This document shows, piece after piece, positions 24,053 through 37,500 of a stretch of DNA of 64,000 nt. Source of the stretch: Neodontobutis hainanensis (Eukaryota; Chordata; Actinopteri; Gobiiformes; Odontobutidae); contig JALDNG010000006.1 of assembly GCA_024349245.1 (NCBI GenBank), forward strand, positions 4,457,001-4,521,000. The letters are read 5' to 3'. The notes under the pieces are model-generated. The model had not been told where the DNA came from, ran no database searches, and saw nothing but the letters and a program-made list of their open reading frames with translations. The position numbers and the translations under genes were made by a program. Positions within the stretch are counted from its first letter, which is position 1; each line of letters opens with the position of its first letter.

Positions 24053-24166
24053 TCCAAAGTGTCAGGCGGCACAGGAGGGGAGTGGCGAGCCAGTCCTTCA
24101 CCACAGGGAGAGAAGCAGAGATGAAGCTTGTCTAGCCGGTACCCCATAAAGACGTTAGCCCCACAG
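24053..24166 (+). other. Exon-like block of unknown identity
   Basis: A 114-base block is bounded by a pyrimidine-rich acceptor (TTCCTCTCAG ending at 24052) and a donor (CCACAG then GTATAT at 24167). It is richer in G and C than its surroundings. Frames within it are short and match nothing I know. It could be a non-coding exon of a long RNA or of the LINGO gene transcribed from further upstream, or chance. Confidence 0.2.
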
Positions 24167-24504
24167 GTATATGCTAATGAAGGTAGACCAATCCATATTC
24201 CTGACACCCCCCCATGGCAACACACACACACTCAGGCATGCATATCAACTTGTGTCTCTGTGCGTCTGGATAGAGACAATGTTGGCTGCCCTTAGTTCCT
24301 AAACATATGTATAGATGATAAATAAAGGTGTGATTATAGCAGACATCATTAATCCTTTCATTATGGCAAATTGAAAAAAGTCTATGCTTTAAGCTTCATT
24401 TTTTCTGGGCATAAATAATTTTACATATTTTACATGTTTGTTTTGTAAATCTCCACAACATTTTTACTTTTTCAAAAACATGATTGGCACGTATTTTATT
24501 TTAT

Positions 24505-24645
24505 TATCACTTTATCGACTTGGGACAATTCACTTTCGGCCGCCGCAACTAGGGGGTGTCAAGCATTTTTTGATGTTGGCGGGGGAGACCGGAGTACCTG
24601 GAAAAAACCCAACCAAGCATGGAGAAAACATGCAAACTCACCTGA
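24505..24645 (-). repeat. Interspersed repeat copy, reverse orientation
   Basis: Contains GGAGTACCTGGAAAAAACCC, AAGCATGGAGAAAACATGCA and AACTC. This is the reverse complement of the common fish repeat wording (GAGTTTGCATG, then TTCTCC, then CCGGGTACTCC). It is related to the copies near 1600 and 34500. Confidence 0.6.
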
Positions 24646-26479
24646 TATAAATATCTGTACTATACGTTGCATCTATTATGATGATTGTTTATCTTCACCA
24701 AATTAGTCCAAGAATTTATAATGAACAAATACGTTACCTACTTTACCTTAGATGACCTTTACAGACAATGCTTTAACTAGCTGAACAACACAAGTTGTTC
24801 TTTTATAATGTACATTTTGAAGAAGCGAGTCCTCATAAGGATAGAAGTGTAGACTAAAATGAAAAGGCACACACTTCATGCCTTAATTATGCAACATGTG
24901 AGTCGGGGATCCCTTGTGACTTAGTTACAGAGGAGACTGTATCACAGAAAATTAAAATAAGGCAAAGATAAGAGAAACTGTACGAGTAACAAGGATCAAG
25001 GCTGGCAATGGATAAAAGGCTGATCTCGGGTTCAAAGTTAAACATGGAAAAAAATATTAGGTAGAGTAAAAGGAAGTGGAGGTAGAAACCTAAAAGTGAG
25101 AAGTGCCTGTGGCAGTCTGCCTATCTTTTGCCCCATGCTGAGAGCTGCTGTTTACTGGTAATATCAGTCTGATTCACTGAAGACTGGGTTCCCATCAGTC
25201 TAGAGCAGGTTAGCCTCCATATTCAATACATGTTCCTGTCATTAATTTCAAAATAAAAATATATAGTTTTTTATGACATTAATATCATATATAAACTTGA
25301 TTTTTTTTTCCTTTACATATTCACTTTACATATTTGCACTTTACTTATTCTGAAAGTTGTCCAAGGGAACAGCTGAACAGAGGTATGTAATTACACCCTG
25401 CTTGAGCAGATGTGATCACGGTTTGACTGTTATATCAGCCATATTGACCTTTCTTTAAAATCCAGATAAGCCTATCTGAGAGGGATCATCCATAATGGTT
25501 CATTGTTTCACCTGAAATTGACTGAGGAATTGATCAGCTCTGCTTACCAGTGGAATATATCTCAGATATGCTAATGTGACATTATGATCTGATTCGGCTA
25601 AAAAGAATAGTGTGCATTCCTTGTCTTCACGCTTCTTTGTCATCATCAGAAAGTTTCCATTTGCCTTGTAGCAAAAAAGATGACAATGAAATGAATTAAC
25701 AATAATTTGCATTATTGTTGTTCTATGCTTTCCACAGTTTATGGAGAACTGACATAATGTAGCCTAATAGTGCTAACCTACTAAACAATACAGGTCCCAA
25801 GCTTTAAAAAGCAGAGAGCTGGCAATGTCGAAAGAAAATCTAGTGCATAGTGCTAACCCTATATCCTTTTTTGTTTTTACCATTTATATTTTAAATCTGA
25901 CTGTATAGCTACTAGCCTACTCATTGTTTGATTGTTATTTTTTCTAATTGAAGCTTTTTAGCTAATTGGTTTAATACTTGATCACTTATACAATGGCTGC
26001 AGCAGAGACTAGAAGAGTAGTCCAGTATTGTGTAAAAGGAAATTCTTAGGGCTAGATATTTGCCAAAGTAGGCTAACTTTCAGGATTTAGACAATTTGGA
26101 GAAGTGGACAGGAACAATGGCATGGACTTTGTGTATGGTTGTTAATGGGACTAGTGAAAACAAACCATTAAAACCACTGAATAAGTCTCATGAAAGTGAC
26201 TTTTTTATTATAATACTATGTATATATTTTGACATTTTTGACAATTTTTATTATTTGTTCACCCATAACTTAGGCTGCTTTTCATTGTATACAATCACCT
26301 CCATGTTGTTGTCTGAACCAAATACGGACCACACATTCTTTGGAAATATTACACATTAACAAAACACATAACTTTATCAATCTCCAATGTTGTCTTTTTG
26401 TCATTTTCTGTCAAATGTATCGCATGCTTTTGCTTTGAAAGTGAAAACACGGAGTCTGTCACTGTTAGCTTCATTCGCA

Positions 26480-26752
26480 CCTCTTTGCCTCTCCATCTCT
26501 CCATCTCCTTTCTCTCTCCGCTCCTGCCTCGTTTCCCGCCGTCATCCCGTCATCCAGCGCGTGCTGATGCCTCGTTAAACCCGGAGCGGTGTCCAAGAAG
26601 GACGAGCATCCTGCTAACGACACCGGCAACCAACAAATATTAAACCGAACAAAAGAGAAACAACACGGAGATTCTCTTAGTAGTTTTTTTTTTCTTCTAT
26701 GGAAGACATTGTGGAACTCAGAAAGAGGATTGCTTTCAAAGTCTGTTCAAGT
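26480..26752 (+). promoter_or_regulatory. CpG-rich block, candidate distal promoter and first non-coding exon of the LINGO gene
   Basis: About fifteen CpGs lie within about 180 bases (26530-26680) in a background that is nearly CpG-free. The block ends at GTTCAAGT followed by a consensus donor GTGAGT at 26753. Open frames in it are short. LINGO genes in vertebrates have a single coding exon preceded by far-upstream non-coding exons, so a 5' UTR exon 20 kb from the coding exon is plausible. That link is inference. Confidence 0.4.
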
Positions 26753-28034
26753 GTGAGTCACTCAGAGTGTGCCGATAGGACTCCCACTCAGTCATGTAAA
26801 ACGTGAAGGTGGATTTTGGCATAAGGAGCAGCACGTAAAATGTAAGACTACCAACACTTTTAATTGAGCAATGTATAATTTATTTTATTTATTAATTTAT
26901 TTAATATAAAATTTTTTGGTCTTTTCAAGAATAGTTACATTCCATTATTCCTGTCTGTTACTATGACCAAAATCTTATATTTCCAGCACGACTCACTATT
27001 AACTGGCTGTGAACTCAGGGGAATAGATATTGACACTTGGTTTCATCAGCAAGCTAAAGGCGTAGTCGCTATGTGGGCACAAGGTGTGAAAATTTTGTGG
27101 AGGAGGCAAGTAGATTGAAAGAAACAAGAGACCTGATGAGTTCCCCGTGGGGTTTGCATTGATAAATGAGATAAAAGCTCTGCCTCAGTTTTGGTGATGA
27201 ATGTGCTGACGGGAGGACATACTGTATGGTGTATTCACTGTGTGAAACACTCTTATCAAAATCAAGGAGCGAGTCCTGTTATAGGAGTTTTCACACTACA
27301 AAGATGGTATCAGTACGCTGCCTGACACGACACCAACACACAAGGTGGATAAAAATCTTTCTCAAGCTGCACAGTGGGGATGACACATGCACTGTATGAA
27401 GTTGGCGGATTGTGCTCTGCTGTGAGTTAAAGTGGCCCTGCAAAAGAGGTCTTTTTTTGTACCCCCCAGAGTGGACCGAGATCTCTAAAAGCCTGCAGGG
27501 GTTGAGCAATAGTGTAGCTATTCCTTTAACAGGGATGAGCGCTTGCAGGAAAAAAAAAAACTCTGCCTTTTCACTATCTATCGTGACCTTAAGTATCAGG
27601 AATGTAACTGAATTATAAATGAGTGATGCTCCAGCCAAAGGATTGGGCTCTGGTCTCTGTCTGACTTCCATAAGCATTAATTGAGTAAGGCACTGCTACA
27701 GTAATTGTGTGCAAATTGAATCAGCTGGTTCTTATTGTTATAATGGAGAGCAAAGTTCAAGGGAAATGGCCTACGATGCATTTGGAATCCATCTTTAAAT
27801 AAAACCAGGCTGTATACCCGCTTACCAGGCAATATTAAAGTAAGTTTTTTAATTCAGGTGCAGCGACTTTGTTCTGCGTACCCCCAGGTTTTTGACAACT
27901 GCTGCCCCTGCTGTCTCCCAAGCCAGAGGGATGCTAATAGGGGAGAGAAAGAGCGAGGATAGAGGCGTTACCTACCGCTGCAAGATACAGAGAGCCAGAG
28001 AAAAGAGAAACCAAAGCATGTGTGTGAGTGAGGC

Positions 28035-28048
28035 GTTTCCATGGCAAC
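28035..28048. promoter_or_regulatory. RFX-type X-box motif
   Basis: GTTTCCATGGCAAC matches the RFX factor consensus GTTGCCATGGCAAC at 13 of 14 positions. It sits in the GC-richer block at 27890-28180, which supports a promoter or enhancer reading. A second X-box lies at 44631. Confidence 0.5.
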
Positions 28049-28221
28049 CTGTCAGGGGTGTGTTTGCTCCCCGGAGACGGCGGACGGGGAGGAGAAGGAG
28101 TGAGGTGGGGAGAGAAAACTATCCCTCGTTAAGGTGGAGAGGGGGATGGGACGGAGATAATGGGGTAGAGGTGGGGATGATGAGCTTGTATTTCCCTTCT
28201 CCTGTTTGTTTGCTCATTTCC

Positions 28222-28280
28222 CCAGTTGTTTTCCTCCTCCTCTTCTTCTTTTTTTTCTTCTTTCTTCTTGTTCCTCACGC
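28222..28280 (+). repeat. Polypyrimidine tract
   Basis: A run of almost only C and T, including CTCCTCCTCTTCTTC and TTCTTCTTTCTTCTTG, directly follows a purine-rich stretch on the same strand. Such tracts can form triplex DNA. Confidence 0.75.
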
Positions 28281-30427
28281 CACCTACGCCGCTTGGAGGT
28301 GGAAGTAACTCGCAGAGGTTGTCAGAGCCGTTTGTGCGTGTGTCATCAGGGAGGATGTCACGAAAGTCGCTGAACTTGCTTGAGGGCATCAGCCTTGACT
28401 TTCATAGTGCACTTCAATAACTATATCCAACAGCCTTTCCAAACTGACGACACCCCACTCAGGTTAGCACTTCCCCAGGACCATGCCACAGTCATTTCCT
28501 ATATTGATTGTTATTGTTATTACGGCCATTAGAGGGTCTCTTGGCATGGAACATAACCACAGTGCTGCCGCTGCTGGTCTTTTTCGAATAACAGAGGCAG
28601 TAAAAATGCACACCGCAGCTTTTGAAACATCAATAAAATCTACATTAAGACAAAGCGAGGCCCTTAAACAATAAATAAACTCTGCACTTCCAGGGAAGTA
28701 GAACACATTGCTGCAACAAGTGCAAAGTGATATTTGATCTGACCAGAGTATTTTCGATCCTGTTAAAGTAGAGCTGAGATGTAACGGAATAATTATACTA
28801 AAATGATCAAATAGAAATACTTACTATAGCAAGTGGTAAGCAGGCATATAATTGGATATAATCTGTAATTTCATAGAAATACTATCTTCAGTCATTTTCC
28901 CAGTGAACGGCAATAAACTGACAAATATAATCTGCAGGAAGTGCCATATTCCAAGTTATTTTTAGCAATAATTATCAGCTTTCTTAGTCAATAATGTGTA
29001 ATGTGTTTCCTTAAGCTATAAGAGAGGCAATTATTTTACATACAGTAAAAATAAACAGTTTGCAGCATAAAACCTCTGTTATTAAGGACTTGGCAAGCAC
29101 ACATACTTTTTATATTTCAGAACAAACATATGTGGGGCTTTCATGAGATAAAATGGTTCGAAGTACAATGGCTGGGACATCATGTCAAAAACCACCACCA
29201 GTTTTTTTCCCCCTTATTACATTTACATTCTCACCCTTGTTTTTAAGTTTATGATACTTATTTTTTATTTAGATGCCCTGTTACAAAATGATTAAACCAC
29301 TTCTACACTGCAGTAGCCTGGTATTGCTCATCTGATTAGAAAATCAGGACAAAACAGGCAACATCTCTGGTTTCTGTCAGAGGCACAAGAGCAGCACCCC
29401 TTACAAGGTGTTCCTTTGAATTCATTAAGAGACATGTGTGCACTCTGAACGTCCATATAAAAAAAACAGCTCACCTTTATTAACATTAAAGATAAAAGAG
29501 CTGCAAAGTCACCATTCACGTGCAGTAATCAGCACTGGAGCAGGATAATTAGATTACAATGATAGGATTCAGTCAGTATAGCCGTTGACATCCTGACTGT
29601 CTAATCTCACCACTGTCATCCAGAATACAAATTTGTCCAGGAAAACAGCACAGTGAGGGCTGCTGAAGATGTAGTGCTGTAACACATTAGCAATGCATCC
29701 AGCTATGGAGTGCTTGGTTGTTACTGGAGACCAATTTTTCGGGGAAGACAAGGCTAGTCTGTTGGGTCCTTTACTGGCGTGTGATTAGCATTGCAGATGC
29801 AGGTTTCTGGAGGCGTCACTTTCAACAAACTCAAGGTTCCCCTGTCTCCAACGCATGATTAAAATGTAACAGTGGTGCGTGGGAAATTCACTAGAGTAGA
29901 ATAATGCTTTGAACACTCAAAGAGCCTAGTTCTGCTCAGGTATATTGCACCTTGCACTCGCATCTTCTTCCCCTTAGATAAACACACACCATGGGCCTTT
30001 CAGCACAAGAGCCAAAATCCTCTCAAACCTGCCAAATCCCATTATTTTATGCAGATATTCAGAATCAAAAATTAATATGTGAATGTGAAGGAGGACATTT
30101 CTGGAAATTAGGGCCATGTGGCATTCTTAGAGAAAGGAAAAGTCAGCATTTATAAAGCTCAACACTCTGCAGGAGCCTTTAAAATAATAATATCCATTAC
30201 TAAATAATAGGCCATTCTCATAATAATTAGAATTATGACAGTATTGGCAATGAAAAACTATAGCTCTGTTGTAAGATGATAATGTTTTCAATATTGATTC
30301 ATTTATCATTGAAGAGAGATCAAATCCTATGGAAATTATGTACACAGATCTAGATGTTTAAGATTGCTTGGATGGTGTCTGAAGTAGTAGACACAACTAC
30401 TTAAGTACACTAGTTCTTTTGGAGTAG

Positions 30428-31492
30428 TGCCGCAGCTATTAATTATTTTACTAATTGAGTAATCTATTGATTATTTGGTTCGATTAATCAGGATAGATAG
30501 CATAACTGCAAACATTTTTAAGTAAGCACAGTTCAAATAACAGTTTGAAATAACATTAACATTTCTTTTTTTTTTATTGTCTATCCATCAGCATTGTAAT
30601 GACACTTCCATTTCAAATTATATGCGGATTATAAATGCAAAAAAAAAATCTGAAATAAAGGGCTATTAAATAAATAAGAACATACAAATGCTGTCTAATA
30701 GAGTATGCAAATGTATTATATTGCACAACTATTATCATTAAAATTTACCTTTGTATGTTTCAAATGCCTTAAAAGAAAAATAATCTCAGGCCCTATCTAA
30801 AGCATGGTATTAAATACACATTTAAAATAAAATAAAAGTTTTTTTAAAGTTTACAGTGCATTTAGTGATGTGCATGTAAATCCACTTTCATTTACATATA
30901 ACAAAAGAATATTAATCTGAATAGTTCGGTGACTGCCCTGAGAAGTGGTGGGGGGGAGAAGAGCTGGGGAGAGCAAGGGCTCACTTAGCTTGACTTAACG
31001 TACACAAAGCTAAAAGAAATGAGCTGAGTCTTTTATGGAGATGGTGATTCTTGAGCTAATTTTGAAATGACAGATATTGGAACATGTGAGGACCATAACC
31101 AAACAGTTTAAAGTAAAGTTTAAACGGCTGCAGAGAGTACGAGGGTTCAGCTCCAGACACACAGCGCTCTTGTCCTCAGCTCACTGCAGAGACTACACTA
31201 AAGAACACACACTGTAAATGTTCGCACAACGGGGTGCTTCAGACTTGACACTAGGTTCCCTGTAAGATCAGGTACAGGTGTGAAAGTTGGGGGGGATTTT
31301 GTTCATACAACCAGGGCAGGGGAATCCAATCAGCGCATGGTGCAGATCTCAGTGGATGTGTGAAAGTGGCTCTAGCTACCACAGGCAGACATGGAAGTGC
31401 CATGGAAATCATTGAGGCAAAATAAAAATAATCAAAGCATTTTTCTAAACAAATTACTCGAATTAATTCGATGAATTGTTTTAGCCCTAGTA
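30428..31492. mobile_element. Non-autonomous hAT-like element
   Basis: The left end reads GTGCCGCAGCTATTAATTA followed by GATTATTTGGTTCGATTAAT. The right end reads TTACTCGAATTAATTCGATG followed by AATTGTTTTAGCCCTA. Together these form the imperfect terminal inverted repeats of the common vertebrate hAT-type element whose ends read as GGCTGCAACGATTAATCGA. About 1.06 kb lies between the ends, with no transposase frame. The identification is from the ends only. Confidence 0.6.
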
Positions 31493-32849
31493 TAGGGTCA
31501 GATTTACTTTCACACATTATTGTTATATATTATTATATGTTTCATTGTGTACTGCCTGATTGCTCTGACGACCAAAACATGTGAGGTGTGAGCTGCTAAA
31601 AGTTAAATATAGGCATGCCACTCTTGCTGCTATTTCTAAACACTTTCATCTCTCAGCGCATATCACAAATTTTACTACAGTAAAATGAGAAAATGAAGCA
31701 ACAGGCATCTCATTGGAGGACACTGGGTTCTCCATGTAGTCTTCCTTGCTTCTTTATTATTTCACTCACACCGAATGAAAGGATCTAAGAAGCTCCGATT
31801 ACTTCTTTGTTTTTTTTTCTGTCTTTGATAAAAAATGTCAAAAGCATTCCTTGAATTATTAGCGTATGAATTTTTTTGTTACATCTATATTTCAACAGAG
31901 AAGGCGGGTAAAGATTTCCATGTGACATAAGCTGAGGAGTTGATTTTATATTAAGAAGTCAGAGCGCCTCTTGGCCTCAACCTCATCTCTTTCCAATTTG
32001 GTATTTATTTCAGAAGCGAGCCCCCTGTAACCCTGCATCTGTTGGAGTTGCTCTTGCATCTGTCCCAAAATCTATCATTAGTTCCCCATCATCTGCCTCC
32101 CGCTTCCTTCATTCTTATATTTACTGCTACACATTTATTTGAGTTGGGCCAACAATAAAAACAGGAAATATGAAAAGCGATTACAAAATGTGCAGGTGAT
32201 GAAAAGTGAGAGCCCTGAGGGGTTTGTAAAAAACGGAAACAAAAGGACAACGAAATGAGCAGGGAAAAGGCTCTGAAGACCTCATTGAGCTGGATAACAG
32301 AGCGGAAATGATGCCAAAAGTCAACTGGGAGGCATTTTGGAATGTCATTTAAAGTGCATGACCGACACAGGGCTGTTAGAGAAAATGAAAACGAGAGCAT
32401 TGCTTGTGAAAGCGGTGAGTGGACGTGTGACTTATATGCAATGTTGTGACATAAAAGTGTAATGCAAAGACAAATTAGATCTCTTGTTCCAATGAATCAA
32501 CATTCTCTTTCTGCACTGTAGAAAATTGAAATAACTTCATGGCTGTTATCCTCCAGCGGGATTTTATTATAAAACTTCTGTTCATTGTCTATATTCCCTG
32601 ATGTGTTTGCTGTAATAAAAACTATAGCTAATTTAGTGTTGTGTTTGGTAGCAGGAGAATGACTGCCTGCCTGTTACGACATGTGCTGGTCAGTGTAGTG
32701 TCAGAATTCTGGGTGGCTATGCTGAGGAGGCCAAAATCGTTTGCACTGCTGAAAGAGAAGAGCCTCTGAATCTCGCTGAAGTTACTTCCCTGTCGATACT
32801 CTAGTGAACCCAGAGAGCTGTTATCTTACAAACTGCTCTCCTAACCGTC

Positions 32850-33145
32850 CCGAAGCACTTGAAAGAGCGCAAAAAGTCCATTAAAGTGACAATGTGGCGG
32901 CAGGTCTGCGTGTGTCCAGTCGTGGAGCCTGTGGCCTCTCAGCTGTCCTGTTGCGCGGCGGAAGCCAGTGCTTTGGCTGATCCTCTGTCTGAGAGCACAC
33001 TCCTTGCCGTAGGGGCCACGCGGCTGGTTGCCTGCCAAAGCAGCCACAGCTTCAGTGGCTTATTAGGATGACAGCATCACTGCCACATGCCCTGTAATAA
33101 CAGTGCCCTTCTGTACTGCTGTCTTTTTCATCATCTCAACCTAAG
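32850..33145 (+). promoter_or_regulatory. GC-rich island, candidate promoter or non-coding exon
   Basis: The stretch 32890-33040 is clearly richer in G, C and CpG than the surrounding desert (for example TTGCGCGGCGGAAGCC, GGGGCCACGCGGCTGG). At 33141-33150 it reads CTAAG followed by GTAAAG, a good splice donor. A frame at 32859-33071 is open but unlike any family I know. A link to the LINGO gene downstream is only an inference. Confidence 0.3.
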
Positions 33146-34443
33146 GTAAAGTGCGGTCTGTTTATTTGTAACCATTCAAATAAAGTGTGCTAGTATTATT
33201 ACTTATGAGTATAGGGCTCAGAGAAAAATACTCTGGAGGTTGAAATGGACTGGTGAGTGCTTTATCCTATCTGTCTTTTACCCATTTATTATGCATAAAG
33301 GACTCAAGGCAAGATTGTGCAACTATTATCCTCAGCATCTGGTATTGTTTTGATAGCCTCTGGGAAAAAGTAAGTGACCTCAATGTTTATTTGACTTGAC
33401 AGTTTTTTTATTTGTGACTTTCTGTATTGTTAAGTCAAGTTATTGTTTGGAATTTGTCACCCCATGTGATTACTGCCCTGTAAGCATCTCTTAAGTTGCC
33501 TGACTCCGGGACTGTGGTTGTAGAAAAGTTTTTCTGATGTGGCAACATTCACTTGAATTTATCATCAAAGAAACCACAGATGACTTATCATCAATAATTT
33601 TGACTATATCCCACAGTGCAGAAAACGTATTTGCGTGTGAGACGAGGCGCTGGGAAGAGGATGACAAAGAAGCAGGAGAAGTAATTTCATTCAAATTCCT
33701 TTCACCTCTATTGTATTGCAGCGACAGCAGAAATCTCAGGTGCAGACGATAACTCCAGTAGTTGGACTTAAAACTAGATGCTTCAAAGGATAGCACAAAG
33801 CAGCTCCTTTTATGAATATTTTTAATGATGAGGATAATTGAAATGTGGTTATTCAAAATCTGGCACTGAATCCCCTCACACATCTAGAGTTACTGTACGA
33901 GTGTAATAATTATTTGCAGACATCTTTCTTACTGCAGCATTAAACTCATTTAATTGTGTATAAACCTTTTTTTTTTTACTTGTTTACCCAGAGAAGTGCA
34001 TCTGCTGCAATGTAAAAAGATTCTTTCCATGTAGCTGGCGAGCGCACAAGAATGAATAAAAGGCTTTCACTGTCAAAATGTGCTGCAAGAACACAGAATG
34101 TTTGGTGAGAGACAGATTTTTGCAGGACAAAATATTTCAGAGCTAAGTGGAGCTAGCGCTTTAGCACAGTTAAGTGGAAGCTGCTGTTGGGACAGTGACA
34201 ATTTATGGTGGAACATCCAGACTGTGTTGCATTTTCCCTAATCTTGTGAAATGGGCAGTTTTCTCAATATTTTTGTCAGCTGCATAATTAACATAGCAAC
34301 ACTGGGAATGGATCCACTGCATTACAGCATGTATTTAACACAAACTCATTTTGAACTTGTAATGGAAAAGAAAACTGACTAAATAACAAACAACAAAAAA
34401 AAATAAAACAACATATAGGTGTAAAATTAAGATAGATGAGGTA

Positions 34444-34560
34444 AGAGCGGGGCCTTTCTGGGTGGAATTTGAAAGTTCTCCCTGGGTTTCCTCCCGATAC
34501 AAAAACATGCTGGGTGCCCCCTGGTGTGGCTGCCGACAAGGCAGATAATAAAGGGATAAT
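34444..34560 (+). repeat. Interspersed repeat copy
   Basis: Reads GCGGGGCCTTTCTGGGTGGA, AGTTCTCCCTGGGTTTCCTC, AAAAACATGC and GTGCCCCCTGGTGTGGCTGC, then CGACAAGG. The last part matches the end of the copy in adh intron 5 near 1750-1780. Confidence 0.65.
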
Positions 34561-37500
34561 GTTTTTTTTTTTATGCATTCACAGCTTTCTAATGCTTTGA
34601 TAATGTTGTGCAGGTTTCCAACATATTAAGAACTCTACTCTAAAGAACTTTAACAGTCATAGGATGTCCCCCGGAAACAGCTGTTCCAAACGGCAGCTTT
34701 GTTTTTGACCGATATTTGTTTTTGACCGATCATTGATCATTTTGACTTGGAGTTCATCACAAGAGCAAGACACACTTTACCTGAAAAACATTTTGTATTT
34801 TTTTTCCGTTGACTCTCATTTTCGCTCAAGTAAGAGTAAAAGTTATCAATAGTCCGATCAACAGACTGCAGTGTTTAGCTCCAACCTTTGGTAACCATAT
34901 CCCACTGTTGTAACCAAAGCCAATAGGTTAACATAGCGGTATGGTACACTTAATGGGACACATTGTATCCCTTTTAACAATGGAAATGGCTCTAAAAGCT
35001 GACCTGATGTTCACTGGTGTAAGTAGTGTGTCAAACCTGTTTTAAGATCAAATATTTTTGACGGAGGTTAACATGTCGAGTGAAAGCATGGTGTTAATGA
35101 GGCACAGAGATGTGTTCTCAGAAGTCACTGCAGGCATTGAGAAAAGAGTTTTTATTATTAATAAATTAGCTTCAAGGGTATAAATGAGCAGTGTGTAGAT
35201 TGAGCATTTATTAACAACCTTATATATTTTTATTTTATCAGGCCATATAGTTAATTCAAATGTATTTGTGTTTATTTTTCTTGCTGGGGAAAATACTAAC
35301 AGTACTATTAAATATTAATATGAAGAGTATTCATGCCCTGATGCTCTTTTTCACAATAATCACTTTGATAAAGCTTTCAATTGCTGAAAACCTTTTAAAA
35401 TTGTAAATATTAATAATTTGTATTTTGTGGAAAATCCCCATCATTTGCTTTGTAGCTCACTGTGGGATTTATTAGATAAAGAATGAGACTATTTTACATT
35501 TGGCTACTTGCAATAAATTTTTTATCAACTCTGAGATCTCACTAGAAAATGGCTCCCTATTTCACCCTCAGACATTTGCATTGTTGCACTGCTGGTCATT
35601 AATCTGCTGTTAAGTGCTCTTTAATGATGCAGTCTTGTAATAATTTACTCCGTCTTAACTCACATTGCCTTAATCTGCCTCCTAGGGTTGGGTCTACAGC
35701 AAGAAAGCTTATAATTTCTTTCATTTGGAGACAGTAAATCAATTTTTTTGTGTAAGTACAAAAACCTACAGCCAGTTGTAAATGCACATTGCACATTCAT
35801 TTTGTATCAATTTGCAGCTGATTGTTCTATCAACAAAACAAAACAAAAACAAAAAAAAAAACATTTTTGGGAGAACCTAAGTGGTGGCTATGTCTCCAGC
35901 CATTTATACATTTACAGGGTCATTAAAAGCGAAGAAAGCAGCAGGGTGCACTCAGGTTGCCGACACATGGCTAAGTGCACTTAGCGCTTTCCCACATGGA
36001 CTTTGTGCTTTGCCATATTTGGACAACAATTTCCAAAGCCACTAAAGTCTCAAATCTCTCCATGTTGTTGTATGAGTAACATATTCTAAACTGCAAGAAA
36101 TCATTGTGTATTTTTGAATTCAGCAGCTATTGTGTGTGTCATTGGGCCTGCAGTGGCATTGTAAGTAGTAAAAATGTCCCAATTATTTATAATAGATATG
36201 CAGGGTAAAAAAAAAATTGCTAGCATTGATCTGTATTAGGTGCCGGGAAATAAAAACTTGTTCATTAAAAAAAAAAGGTGTGCTTTGAAGCACTTATAAA
36301 AGATGGAGCAGCAGCTGGCACTATTTGCTCTGCTCTTCTGTGTCTCATTGATAGAAATAGATGAGGTTCTAATGGAAGCGTGCCACCGGTAGTCCTCAAT
36401 CCTGTGTAAGACACGGGCTTTGCTACAGACACTGCTTTGTCCGCCACGTCGTTCTATTGATTTTTTGGAACACAGTTGGTTTTACTGAATGGTACAGTTA
36501 GTGAGATTTATAATGTTTAGATGGCTCAGCGACTGCATATAGGCAGAGACTACAGAAGGATTGAAATCTAGGGCTTCATTTTGCCGCCTCAAAAAAAAAA
36601 AAAAAAAGGATTTCTGTGCTGGTCTGGTCTGTCCCTGGAGATTCATTACAGTATACTGTCTGGAATAAAAGAAGAGTGTTTAAACAAAGTAGTTGTGTGC
36701 AGAGAGGTAGACTCTACGGTGGGAGAAATGTTAAATCTTAAATTCTTCTTAAGTTTTTCAAGTGATTATCAGACATGTTTGTGAATATGGGCTAGTCTGG
36801 TTTTGTAGCACATTTAGCAAATGTTTAAATGGTGCAATTCTCCTTTACCCATTAGAGTTCACGTGTGCTTTTCACTGACTCTGTTGGTAGTCAACAGACT
36901 ATGCTGCAGGAAAGGATTCGGTAAGTACACACTTCCACACACTTAAAATTAATGCTGTGGTATATTAAGTCCGTGGAGCTGCATTCGGGCGTAAACAAAT
37001 CACAGAAGAGCTTGTGTCTCAGTCATTGTGTGAGCCTTGGGCCTCTGTCACATACACAGTGAGAAAAGCACCCTGTACACAGCAGTCAATGCCTTTACTG
37101 CAAGAACAGTTTTACCTGAGAGAGTTGTATTGTGGGAATAAAGTCAAGTGTGGCTTTACTTGAGTGACCTCAATAGAAATAATTTTGGGGAGATTGACTG
37201 GAGGAGTTGTGTCTGGAGATATTTTATGCAGCATTCTGGGATGTTGTTATGTGCAATTATTATCTTTTTTTGAGGGTAAAGCAATAAATGTGTTTGTGTC
37301 TTAAAGTAGATGCAAGCCACACTTAAGTCAATTATTGTTGCTAAGTTTATCTCAAAAAGAGCTGAACTGACATAATCACACATAATGACATTCTGCTCTT
37401 GTCTAAGGAGGAACATCCCAGTTACTGCTACACTTAGTCATTGTGAATTACAGCACTCTTCGTGAATGCAGATACTAGTTTGTTCACAGTCGTTGATTAA

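Larger units (their letters stand above)
17760..26470. other. Gene-free stretch downstream of eif4e
   Basis: AT-rich, with many stops in all frames. Short open frames here (for example 18480-18767 and 19614-19952) have no recognisable family, no splice context and no codon bias I can point to. Two repeat copies, a short GAA run and one exon-like block are listed separately. Otherwise I see nothing. Confidence 0.5.
26760..30420. other. Gene-free stretch with a GC-richer part at 27890-28180
   Basis: No coding gene is seen. The part at 27890-28180 is purine-rich and GC-richer and holds an RFX-type motif; it is followed by a pyrimidine tract. The 128-codon minus-strand frame at 27291-27677 resembles no family and is taken as chance. 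Confidence 0.45.

Noticed and set aside
27291..27677. 128-codon minus-strand frame
   Set aside because: Low-complexity stretch of Phe from a T-run, no known motif and no neighbouring exon-like sequence.
33491..33883. 130-codon minus-strand frame
   Set aside because: Composition and motifs look random; no conserved domain is recognisable and no splice partner was found.
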